Below, in pieces: positions 10,990-21,005 of a stretch of DNA of 64,000 nucleotides. Both the position numbers and the translations under genes were made by a program. Every line of letters begins with the position of its first letter. The first letter of the stretch is position 1. The stretch is from Bimuria novae-zelandiae CBS 107.79. Lineage: Eukaryota; Ascomycota; Dothideomycetes; Pleosporales; Didymosphaeriaceae. The DNA is taken from NCBI GenBank assembly GCA_010015655.1, contig ML976760.1, positions 52,759-116,758 on the forward strand, read 5' to 3'. The notes below the pieces were generated by a model. It had not been told where the DNA came from, ran no database searches, and saw only the letters and a program-made list of their open reading frames with translations.

Positions 10990-11579
10990 GGGGGTGGTAG
11001 ATGAATGATGCTCATGGAGGGATGACCGCATGGGTATGGTGGTGGTAGGAAGTTGGGTAGCAAAGCGTTTATCTGACACGGCAGTGGTCAATGGGCAGCG
11101 CGGTACTCGTTGACTTGTTCACACGCGAACAGTCTTTCCTCGGAGATTTCCTTTTGAGCTTCGGGATTTGTATGAGTACGTGTCCTCTTTTTGCTGGCGG
11201 CGGTCGTCTGCAACTGTTTGCTTTCATGCTGGTGCTTTCACTATTACCTAGGACTTTGGATATGGCGTATGGATATGTGGGTGGCGTCGAGACCGGAGAC
11301 GACGGTCAAAACTTACTCGCATATCACGGACATCCGCATCACATAGATTTCGAAATCACCCTGTGGAGTACTCTTAACAAATAGCTCAATCACCAGGTCG
11401 CACTACGAAGCAGTCCAATATCAAGCTTGTATTACATCAAGTATCCTGCTAATACACATCACGAAGCCAACTCAAGGAGCACTTGATGCCTGCCCGCGCC
11501 CCTAGCTAGCACAGCCATGCCAGCACTCTGCCCGTGCCCATTCCATTATCATGCCATCATGCCTCCATTATTGACTCGC
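10990..11579. other. Intergenic between convergent genes
   Basis: Contains the 3' regions of the DUF3468 gene and of the I78 gene. A 97-codon frame at 11091-11384 has no motif and is probably chance. Confidence 0.4.
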
Positions 11580-11947
11580 TTAGCCGTAGCGCACGTTCTT
11601 GACGAGCCCCTTGTCGTCGACGTGGATGTTGAGGCGCTCGGGCTTGAAGTCCATGGTGCTCATCGAGTCGGGCTGAATCACGCGGTGCTCCTGGGGTAGG
11701 TCCTGCTTGGCGAAGGTCTATTTCTCACCATTAGTATCGAGGCCTGAGATGTATTGTATAGATAAGGGTGTAATCGATTCCCTCGGGCGGTGAACGGATG
11801 AGGCAGAGGACAAAGAGGGATAGTGTGGACAGGGTGGCTTACGACTTCATCGTGGCTCTCACCGATCTTCTTACCCATGAGCTTGTTCGTCCACTCGTCG
11901 ATACCGTCGCCGCCCTTGCTCTGGATTCCGGGAACTACGAGAGGCAT
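11580..11947 (-). CDS. Proteinase inhibitor I78 family protein
   Basis: Two exons, 11843-11947 and 11580-11717, give 80 residues, the usual size of fungal I78 inhibitors of serine proteases. The intron starts GTAAGC and ends ATAG. The start MPLVVPGIQSKGGDG is followed by WTNKLMGKKIGES, the I78 N-terminal helix. Exon 2 has DLPQEHRVIQP with the conserved HRVI...P and ends in LNIHVDDKG, the inhibitory strand. No signal peptide is seen from this ATG, so it is probably cytosolic. The frame stays open upstream to about 12112 without another ATG. Confidence 0.85.
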
Positions 11948-12642
11948 GTTGTGTGTGGGTTTGGTTGCGAAGGTTCGCTGTAGGAGGGTTCTTCGAAGGG
12001 AGTTCGTGGTGATGAAGGTGTTGCTTGTTTGTGGTAGTGGTAGGAGGAAATGATTAAGGTGAGGGTATTTATGCAGATTTATGCACCTTTGCGCGTGACT
12101 CGGAGGATCCAAGGTCGTTGCTTGCGTACCATAGGAGCTGATGGGTTGAGCGGGGTGACGTCAGGAGGGGCTGAGCGCTAGGTTCGTTGGGGAAGGTGGG
12201 GTGGGGGCATAGCCGCATCATTCACGTACTCAATCACATGTGCGGACCCGATAACAACCTTGTAGAAACAAAAATACAGATCTGGAGCTTGGCTTCGTGC
12301 TGGTAACAGGCCTTTTGCACTATCGCAATACGCCGTTTACAACTTGCAGCATAAAAAATGGGTCGCCAGGTAACACGGGCTTCCTATATCTAAGGTCAAA
12401 TGGCTTGTGCTTTTGCTAACCTATCTTGTGTCTCAAGGAAAAAAGAAGAACAATACGGGCAGTCAGTAAGGGCACTCACGCTGTACTCAGGTCACCTGCT
12501 GGCAACACGTTCAACGCTTGTGCTGAAGGGTCCAACAAGACTGATGAAGTCAAATACGATCCTGCGATCGGTTTTTCTGGCTTCCAGCCATGTGGAACGG
12601 CCCTGGATGACGTAAAAAATACAAGCAACGCATAAGAGCCAG
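11948..12642. other. Intergenic region between divergent genes
   Basis: Holds the 5' side of the I78 gene and the upstream side of the HET relic. No further gene recognised. Confidence 0.4.
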
Positions 12643-14804
12643 GGATGCAGAGCTGCAAGACGAAAATTGCCAGCCTCGTCTCTGCCCTCGCTGCCGCAAC
12701 TTGCGGTGGACAGCGCTCGCAGAAACCAGAAAGCCGTTTAAACACAAGTACCACATCGGCTCGATCACTGGTCCATATGAACAAGACCGAAGCTCTGCAT
12801 GTCAGTTCTGTCAACTTATAGTCTCGCAATTCGACCAAGCTGAGCTCCATGTTCGCGTTTTGCCGACAGTGCAAATTATACTGGCCGATTTTGACCACTA
12901 CTTTTCCTATCCAGATTTGTATGACGAGGAGTCGGATGATACAGACAACCCTCTGTTAATGCTGAGGTTGGAGGGTAGTCAGCCCGTGAACAAACTGTTT
13001 CCACCTACGAGCACCTCACATGAAGCCAGATACCTTGTCGATTCACACTGTAAACACCGACGCTATCGATTATACGGTACTAAAGGGGTGGCTTACAATC
13101 TGCGAAAACCGTTGTTCTCTGAGTCAACCAGGTAGTCAACTGGTTAATCCGCTTACTTGTGTATCGGATAGCCTAGTTGCACTGCCTGGATTTCGGGTCA
13201 TTGATTGCAATACGGGATTAGTGGTCACTGCACCTAAGCCTTGCAAGTACCTTGCTTTATCCTATGTCTGGGGCAGAACAGGCCAGCAGAGAGCTCCAGC
13301 ACGACCGTCCTGCTACTGTCGAAGATATTATAACTCGTACACGGAACCTTGGTCTCCGGTACCTCTGGGTAGACCGATACATATGAGAAGCCACAATGCT
13401 TCAGATGAAATAGACCAAACTAACAGCGTCAGTGTATTAATCAGGAAGACAGATCTACGAAGCATACACAGGTGAAGAACATATATTTGATTTATGCGAA
13501 GTTATACGCGACTATTGTAGCTGCAGTTAGTGACGACGCACAATATGGGCTCCCAGGAATCTCTCGCCCTCGCATATCCCCTAAAGAATACGAGATTGCG
13601 AATGTAAAATGTGTAGAACTGGAGTAAGCCTACGCTAATTTCGAGATCGCTGCGTCATCCACCTGGGCTTCACGTGGTACGTACTATTGCTTTTAGGCTG
13701 TACGTAACGGAACCAGATCATACACGGTCATCTGGCTCGTTTCTTGACATTTTTCCTCTCCAAAACTTGCGGGGTGCTGATGTGCTGACTAATTGCCATT
13801 ATTCACCAGGCTGGACATTCCAAGAGGCACTCTTGTCGAAACGTCGACTTGTATTTACCCCCAGCCAAGTTACTTTCGTGAGTCAGCAGATGTTTGGTAA
13901 TGAAAGGCACCGCATCATAATCGATATGTCGCAGTACGACATCTTGAATGTCAATGAAACAGCTGAGGCGTATCGCTGGCAACCCATGATGTTTCAAAGT
14001 GGCCTACTGATGCAGGCTATGCGAGACATGTGGCACGTAATACAAGAACACTCAAGAAGACGTCTCACATTCGACTCGGACATACTTGATGCGTGCCGTG
14101 GAGCCCTTAAAGCCAAAGCGGATTATCATATATGGAGAATCCCGGTCGAAGATGACTTGCAGTTTCTCAACCTTCACTGAACTATCGTTCGCTCTTCGTG
14201 CATAGGACGACCCGAGTTTCCAAGTTGGTCTTGGCTTGGGTGGAAGTGCCATGTACGACGGCCACAGCCCTACCCATCCAAAACAAGGTTCATAAATCTT
14301 TGGACCAAACAAATCGCCGCCAACACACAGACTTGTAATGACTACGGACAATGGGAGCTGGTGAAGGACTATGCTTAAAGGAATCGAATGGACATGGAAA
14401 AAACGTATTTTGCCAAGACGATAAGCGTCACTGCTCTAGCTTTCCCGCTTCAGTTACAGTTGAGCGGCGACGAAAGGGGGTATCGTTTGGAGGTAAACCC
14501 ACCTATGGAGGACGCAGTTTATCGGGGAGGCTCCTGGCCGAATGGGAGTGATGAATGGGACGTCCAACTCAACGATCCTTTAGCCTTTCGTGAAACAGCT
14601 GGCATTCTTTCCCTGTTACTCTATTACCCCGAATTCGACTGGACTGTCGATGAACCGGACTGGTTGATGTGCTTTTCGCTAAGCAGGTTGGAGATGTCCA
14701 CGAGAGGGTCGGTCTAGCCTTTTGAAGTTCGCACCGGGTGACTGGCCTGAAATCTCTGAGATGATTAAGAGAAACTCCACGGCGCAAACAATCCTTCTAG
14801 GGTA
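12643..14804 (+). pseudogene. HET-domain (heterokaryon incompatibility) gene, broken
   Basis: Matches the order of a HET protein but in several frames. CPRCRNLRW and CQFCQLI lie near 12685-12825 and YTVLKGWL near 13060. KYLALSYVWG (HET start) is near 13247-13276. A one-base shift follows. LGLRYLWVDRY is near 13350-13382. The donor expected after the WVDRY block reads ATATGAG where GTATGAG would fit, with branch ACTAAC and acceptor GTCAG at 13431. CINQEDRS...YGLPGISRPR follows. A second intron fits 13674-13809 with CTGAC and CACCAG. Then comes GWTFQEALLSKRRLVFT, a further shift near 14180, FPSWSWLGWK near 14217, and a decayed tail. The frame breaks and lost donor make function unlikely. Confidence 0.82.
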
Positions 14805-15816
14805 AAATTTACATTCTAACATGGCGCTTCTTCCACTGATCATTGATGAACACTCCTGTTAGTTTGATCTTAGTTGGGGTGTTGTTTTTCTTTGCACGGC
14901 AATGTTCCTAGAATCGTTCAAATAGACAAGGACCATGCTGTGGATGTTTTGTGTGACGCGAAAGTAGCATGCTCTCACGTCAGTAGCATAGGCACAATCG
15001 TTGAACCAATCAATGAGGCGTAGTGTGCTTTGAAAGAGGTAGCTGAGAGGGGTCTGTTTGCCAGCCACTTGCACCTGTGTTGACTATGCACGCAATTTCG
15101 ACACTAGTTTACCAGACTATTATCTTCCCGCATCTTGAGAAAAATCAGAATGTGCGAGCTAAAACGAAGACATAGAGCTATTGAGGATGACTTGAATGTC
15201 TAATTTTAGAACCCAGCGTAGAAGATTTTAGACATTTCGATTTTACATATACCGCTGATATTGAGTTATGGCTATTTTAGGGATTGAACGCGGCATCCTG
15301 TCATATCTTCAGGACTATAGCCTGCTATTCCTCGTATCTGTATGCTAGAACCTATCTCGCCGTCTACTTTCGCCATCGAATCAGAGCGGGAATTTGTATC
15401 ATAAAGACACATCACTAGTATTTCTCGTCTTTTCCGCGGCATACGAGTAATTGCTGGAGCAGGATTTTTTAGTGCAGTGTGAGGGGCAATAGCGTTGCGA
15501 GAAAGCACATTTAAAAGGCAGCAGAATTCTCGGAAGCTTTAATAATATAAAGGCTATAGGGTTTCATCGTAGAGAGTAGCGCTGAGCGTGCTTTAGCTAG
15601 TAGATAGTGCAAGGACGGGTAGAATGTGTCGTGAGAAAATTTGTGCCACGGATTCTGTCCCACAACCCCGCATGCAGAACTAGATTTTCGCACGCTACCC
15701 CACCTACTACTTGCCCCTCCCTCAAATATTGCCGCTCTCAGCTACAAGTATTGGGTTGCACTGCCTACATATATGCAACCTTTTTATTTTCTTCCATCAA
15801 TTGTCTCTCAGAGATC
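14805..15816. other. Intergenic, nothing recognised
   Basis: Short frames on both strands without motifs. The 3' flank of the HET relic and the 5' flank of the tRNA gene lie here. Confidence 0.4.
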
Positions 15817-15942
15817 GGTGAGATGGCCGAGTTGGTTATGGCGCCAGGTTAAGGTTCAGCGGCGTTTGTACATTGCAAACTCGCTACTTAACATAATTCC
15901 TGGTCACGTTTCGTGGCGTGGGTTCGAGTCCCACTCTCATCA
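15817..15942 (+). tRNA. tRNA-Leu(AAG) with a 43-nt intron
   Basis: The acceptor strand GGTGAGA (15817-15823) pairs with TCTCATC (15935-15941) using one G-T pair; discriminator is A15942. The D arm contains TGGCCGAGTTGG (A box). The anticodon stem is CCAGG/CCTGG with anticodon AAG at 15851-15853. The intron runs 15855-15897 after position 37 and contains CTTAA, complementary to the anticodon loop, as in fungal tRNA introns. The long variable arm (CACG/CGTG) is typical of class II tRNA-Leu. The T arm is GTGGG-TTCGAGT-CCCAC. T5 at 15983-15987 is a possible Pol III terminator. Confidence 0.95.
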
Positions 15943-15950
15943 AAATAACG

Positions 15951-15969
15951 TCTGTTCAATTTGAACAGA
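15951..15969. repeat. Perfect 9-bp inverted repeat just 3' of the tRNA gene
   Basis: TCTGTTCAA, one T, then TTGAACAGA, which can form a short hairpin 9 bases past the tRNA end. No known role. Confidence 0.6.
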
Positions 15970-17389
15970 TCTCGGGAATATCTTTTTGCGTCTTTTCCCA
16001 ACTTTTTTGGGGCCGAGCATTGTCACATAGATTTGCGGTTGTACAGCCAACCCTCCACATGTATCGTAACATCAAAAGCGATGGTTGATGATGAGCGCTT
16101 TTTTTGACGTTGGAAGTTTTGACGAAATTTTAGTGGGTGTAGGGTGCTGTTACGTTAAGTTTGCACTCTTTCGTTATTTGCAGCATTTGCTACAAGCGCA
16201 CATTACAGCGCGTTTTCTGTCATCCAACGGGGAAAAGATATGAATAAGAAAGACATGCAATACGTACTTAATCGCTCGCTATCTTTGGGCGGACAAGTCT
16301 ACAGAGCTCTCGGCAGTGAAAACACCGAAAAGGAAGTTTGTCTAATGAATAAGGCGGAGAGTACCAGCGAAGAGAACTTATTGGGCTCAGTAGACAATTA
16401 AATATATCATTGTATCGTTGTAAGCCTCTTACGCTTCGTGGGCTGAGTTGTGGGTTACTATGTTGTGCGCAGCTTTGTTCGCCATATCCTTCAACAATAT
16501 AATTTCCTCGCTGCTTCTCTATGATCCTAAATTGAGTGCAAAGGGACTTTTGAGTCATGTAGTATCTAATATCTCTCCACATAGGGTATTGAGCACTCCA
16601 CAGCCGGCAGAGCGCTTGCACTAGTGCTTTGCCTCCTTCTTGACTCTGTAACTTCTGTCTGGTGAGATAACCTGGCATGGAGTTAGTCCTTATGTGCTGA
16701 AAAATCTTGAAAACATGTCTTATTCTTTATCAACGGCTGGCTAGCTTGTTTTAATCAGTCTATACCTGCCCTTCCTTCGTGTGCCCGCATGCGACTTCCT
16801 CTTCTCCGTCGCGGTTGCGCTCGGCCCGCGTCTTCCGAGCTTCTCTCACCGTCTACCTGAATTTCAAAAGCCTTCCTCTTCCCTTCTTCTTGGAAAATGT
16901 TGTACGCGGGCAGAAGCGTCGTTCCTCACACTACGCTTGCTACCCTCCTGCCATGCATCACACAGTCACTCTGTGGTCACGGCTAAACGATCTCACAATC
17001 AGTTGCGATTTGAGGCACCTACAAGCAAGCAGTCAAGCAGATAACTCTCAGGTTCTCCTTTCAAAGCTATTCCAGAAGCGGCGTGATTCCATACCACTCT
17101 TACAGTGGCTCTCGCGCCTTTAAAAAAGCTACATATTAGCTTAGGGTGACTTAGCATACTTCGGCTAGTTCTACTTAACGTATTATAGTTAGTTATAGAA
17201 AGACATAGTTAGTGCGCTATCTGGGAGTGGTTGCTATGGTTCGTAAAAGGGCAATTATATTGTGATTTGGCAATCACTGAGTATCATGCCATGGGCTGAA
17301 AACACCAAAAGCGTTCATAAGCAGCCTCCCGCGCTCACAATCTCGTTATTTGGCATACAGGTTTCCTTTCATAGTTACTTCACCTAATC
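15970..17389. other. Intergenic, no gene recognised
   Basis: A 136-codon ATG frame (16268-16678, minus) and a 114-codon frame (16779-17123, plus) lack recognisable motifs and are probably chance. Confidence 0.35.
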
Positions 17390-18379
17390 ATGTCCGGCAA
17401 CGCAGGAGACAACAATGACCCGGGATTACGCAGCGCCGCACTTGGGAGAAGGAAACGTAAGCCGACTTTGAACTAGGCTGAAACCGACGATGAGCTTGAT
17501 GATTCCCCTCCATTCGCACAGCCAGGCCCATCTCAATCTATACCACCCGTTCCTGGTAAAGTCCAAAGTGTTTCGCAACCCCAACCCGGCCCAAGTACCA
17601 ACATGCCAGCACCCACTCCTCTTGTCGCAGGCCATCCTCGTGGGTCCACGGAGATCGCGATGTTCATCACTGAGATCGACATCCTGCAATACCAAGGCAT
17701 CGACAAAGTAGATGGCGCCTCAGTGAAGCTCCTCCAGATGGTTCGTAATAAGCGCTGGTCCGAAGCAGGCAGCGACCATGCTTTGCTTGCTAAAGTGCTC
17801 CACGCCAAATGGAGTGAGTGAACCAAACACCATTACGCTTGGGGACCCGAGGGTTTCCAGCACAATCCTGATGCAGTCCGTCCAAATAGGGATGCGTCAC
17901 TTGGCCGCTTCGCTACTGAGATGGTAGTGCTTGAGTTCTAGTGCGTGAATTTGAGACTTGATAGAGATGCCTTGAAGATAATCATGGGGCATATTGAAAA
18001 GCTGTAGGCGCTTGCTGTGGGTGAGGAACGTACATTTGTCACGAAGAGGCTGGCTGCAAAGCGTTAGGAATGGGTCAACTTTTGGCTTCCTTGGGTGATT
18101 CCCGATGAGAAGGGTAGGTTGGAATATGGAATGCATGACGGGCCATTGGTGGTTGGCACGACGGTGTTTACGGAGCCGTCTGCAGACGGGCAGGAGGAGA
18201 TAATGAGGGACGAGGTAGCGGTGGCGGAGGACGTGGAGGCCGACTACGCAAAGCTAAAGGAGGCGCTCAAGAACTATCAGGACAGGTCCGATGACAGTGG
18301 CAGCTATGGCACCGCTTTCGGTGGCGGTCTGCACGCTGGTACGTCAAGTGGTGACACCCAAATGTCTTCCTCACCTTGA
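17390..18379 (+). pseudogene. Orphan protein relic, tandem copy 1, five in-frame stops
   Basis: From the ATG at 17390 one frame is kept for 330 codons without any indel. It is broken by TAG 17474, TGA 17819, TAG 17939, TAG 18005 and TAG 18065, and ends at TGA 18377. The frame starts MSGNAGDNNDPG with a basic RRKRK, then a Pro-rich stretch, then a helical region matching copy 2 downstream: IAMFITEIDILQ against IEITILEFQ, LLAKVLHAKW against VLAKLLDNTR, AAKR-EWV against AAKRREWV, EGRLEYGM against EGKLEYSM. No known family. At least three of the stops could come from CAG or CGA by C-to-T change. Confidence 0.7.
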
Positions 18380-18791
18380 AAAGATGTTACTTTGAGACAT
18401 TCAAGGGATCCGATGGACTTTCTTGAAAAAAGTTGAATTAATGCCGCTCGCACTGGCACCGTTCGACTTCAAACCCGTACATTTCACTCCAAGGCTTGTC
18501 CGCGCAATCAACTCTTTCTCACGACACCCGCCGCCGCCTACGACACTCTTCCAGTTCACCCTCTCTCACACCCTCGACCTCAACACCATATTTTCTCAAA
18601 ACCCAAGACGCCCACAAATCGATACCCGACTCGCCTTCTATTCGTGGCCATATCAAGACACCCACTGCCGCCTACGACGCTCTTAAAATATACTATATAA
18701 TTTCAAAACACAACACACCCTCAAATCAGTATCCGACTCACACGGAAACAACACTTCCCTCGATCCATCTCCCGCAGGACAACCCAGCAAG
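18380..18791. other. Spacer between tandem paralogues
   Basis: CCGCCGCCTACGAC occurs twice (about 18530 and 18668) within an imperfect local duplication. No gene recognised. Probably the 5' region of copy 2. Confidence 0.4.
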
Positions 18792-19523
18792 ATGTCGATC
18801 TCCTACACCACTTCCACCCTCCTCAGCGCGATCGAGATCACCATCCTGGAGTTCCAAAGCACCAACTCCAAGGTAGACCCCGCATCTCTCGAACACCTCA
18901 CGATGCTCATAGAGAAGCATCACGCGAACTCTACCTACACGGATCCAGACGTCCTCGCTAAGCTCCTCGACAACACACGCGCGGCGTACCACGCGCACCA
19001 CGAAGCCTGGGCCCCGGCCGGCACGCGGCCTTCCTTCCAGAACCGCTCCGAGGCCCTCACCTGCCTGGACCGTTTCGTGGACGAGATCTTCGTCCTCTAG
19101 TTCTTGTGCGTGAACGGTGGACTGGGTCAGGAACTGGTCAAATCCATCATCCAAACTATAACAGGTCTGAATCGCAGCGTGGCCGAGTTCCAGAAGCGCG
19201 TCGAAGACGGTGGTGTTCCCGCTGGAGTCGATTATGATAATATCGACGAGGTCGTTGTTGATGTAGACTGGGACATTGGTGCTGCATTCATAGGAGATAG
19301 GTTTGCGGCGAAGCGGCGCGAGTGGGTGGCGCACTGGCTTGAGTGGGCGGCGGTGAGTGATGAGGGGAAGTTGGAGTACAGCATGATGGCCGACGGGAGC
19401 CTGATGGTTGGGGGTGTAGTTATAACGAAGTTGACTGAGGATGGTACGGAGGAGGAGATAAAGGACGCAGACGAGGTGGTTCAGGAAGTGATTGCGGCGT
19501 ACGCGAGGCTGGAGGAGGCGTAG
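18792..19523 (+). pseudogene. Orphan protein, tandem copy 2, one in-frame TAG
   Basis: The ATG at 18792 opens a frame of 243 codons interrupted once by TAG at 19098-19100 and ending at TAG 19521. The protein is helical and acidic with no motif I know, but it is alignable with copy 1 along most of its length. The stop falls beside the place where copy 1 also has a stop (VLEF-stop-CVN against VL-stop-FLCVN), yet at a different codon. Either a recent nonsense allele, a sequencing error, or readthrough; the first is preferred because copy 1 is plainly dead. Confidence 0.6.
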
Positions 19524-20015
19524 AGCAAGGCGTCTAGTAGTTTCAGGGGGATTTGTTAAGCGGTGACACCCATATGCCGGTCTCTTGAACCGTTGTTGTA
19601 TATGATGAATACACGTTATTGATGACGCTTACTTTTTGATCTGGAAGGGCGTTTTGCGAGCAGATTGCAAGAAACATGTGGTTGAGTATCGGCTGGGGCT
19701 GAACGAAGGAAGCGAATCGTATACCGGGGGAATAGTATTATGTTACTACTTTCTGTACTTGGTACTCACCACCAACTTTTGGCAATTATCCTTCTGTAAG
19801 GCGAATCTAGTATCCAGGCCAGCGACGAGATGAATGTCCCAGAAAGGTACCAGATCGAAGTCGTCCGCGAAGGTCCCGGGAATGAACGTTCAATGTAATC
19901 ATATAACAAACCTCTGTCTAAATCTAACGCGTCCAGCAGCGCGCAAGTAAGCCCTCATCCTCACATCTTTCTAACCAACACCAAAAACGCCGCCCAATGC
20001 TTTTACCCTTCACCC
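19524..20015. other. Intergenic between convergent genes
   Basis: No gene recognised; holds the 3' flanks of the orphan copy 2 and the thioesterase-like gene. Confidence 0.4.
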
Positions 20016-21005
20016 CTACCCCTTCACCAAATTCATCTGCTTCGCCATCCTCGGCTCAATAAACAGCGCCTCCGCCTCCGTCACCACCAGCGGCTTCTCC
20101 CCCTTACTCTCATCCACCAGCGTCTCCAACCTTCCCTTCACCCACGCCTTCCGCCCCTCCACCCGCGTCGTCTCCGCCCGCAGTACAAAAACCTGCCCCG
20201 CCATCGCCGGCGCCTTATAATCCACCTTCAAGCTCGCCGTCACCGCCGCGCGGTTCGGCAGCGCGGGGAAACAGCACCGGGCGAGACCCTCGTCTAGCAG
20301 CGTGGCTAGCAGCCCCCCGTGGATTATGCCCGGGTGACCGCACAGCGCGGGACCAAGGTATTGTAAACTAACGAAGGAGGAGCCGTCTTCGGTCCCGAAT
20401 TGCACGGGTGGAACCGCGATCTTGTCGTCTCCGAGGAGTGTGCCGCCCGTGAGGTTCTGAGCGCGCACTTGTGCCGGGATTTTTAGGTGCGGCCGTGATG
20501 CGATGTATTTGGGGTCTTGGAGGAGCGAGCGCGTGAGCGGGTGCGCGAAGATGGCGGCTTCGGCGGAGGCAGCGGCGTCGCTGGGGGGCTGGTAGAGAGA
20601 CATTGTTTCTTCGTCGGACGGCGAGGTTATGAATTCTTTCAGCGCGGGGGCGGCGGGGAGGGCGGCCATGGTGAAGCCCAGGGTGAAGGTTAAGAGGGAG
20701 AGCGCCGCGGCGGTGGTGATGCGGACGAAGAGAGGTTTCTTTTTGGGGAGGGCGTCTGTGGTTGTAGTTTGTGATGCTGTTCCTACAACGTTGAGGTCAG
20801 CGATCAATGCATGATATATTAATGAGGAAAACGCACCTGAAGAAACACTACTCTGCCACCGAATTCCTCTACTCCATCCAAATTGTCTCACCGCCGTGAC
20901 ATCCTCGGCTTTTAAACGCACACCGCAGTGCAAATCTGCTCGGCCCGGCGCCACGCAGCGCCGGCCGATGTGTCTCCAAGCGGCAGTCCTTGCGGTCGAG
21001 TACAT
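20016..21005 (-). CDS. Mitochondrial thioesterase-superfamily (4HBT hotdog) protein
   Basis: Exons 20837-21005 and 20016-20782 give 311 residues. The 54-nt intron (GTGCGT...GCTGAC...GTAG) is in frame, so its splicing rests on the signals and on the foreign look of its translation. The start is the ATG at 21005. The N-terminus is Arg-rich (MYSTARTAAWRHIGRRC), like a mitochondrial presequence, and is followed by a membrane segment near residues 75-95 (AALSLLTFTLGFTMAALPAA). The hotdog core GHPGIIHGGLLATLLDE has the HGG typical of THEM4/UPF0644-like acyl-CoA thioesterases. Probable hydrolysis of acyl-CoA in mitochondria; the substrate is not readable. Confidence 0.82.
   Translation of the reverse strand: MYSTARTAAWRHIGRRCVAPGRADLHCGVRLKAEDVTAVRQFGWSRGIRWQSSVSSGAFSSLIYHALIADLNVVGTASQTTTTDALPKKKPLFVRITTAAALSLLTFTLGFTMAALPAAPALKEFITSPSDEETMSLYQPPSDAAASAEAAIFAHPLTRSLLQDPKYIASRPHLKIPAQVRAQNLTGGTLLGDDKIAVPPVQFGTEDGSSFVSLQYLGPALCGHPGIIHGGLLATLLDEGLARCCFPALPNRAAVTASLKVDYKAPAMAGQVFVLRAETTRVEGRKAWVKGRLETLVDESKGEKPLVVTEAEALFIEPRMAKQMNLVKG

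Noticed and set aside
13674..14180. Separate 168-codon gene
   Set aside because: The first part reads as an intron of the HET relic and the rest continues its conserved motifs.
16268..16678. 136-codon ATG frame on the minus strand
   Set aside because: No motif, no neighbours in support and AT-rich codon use unlike real genes here.
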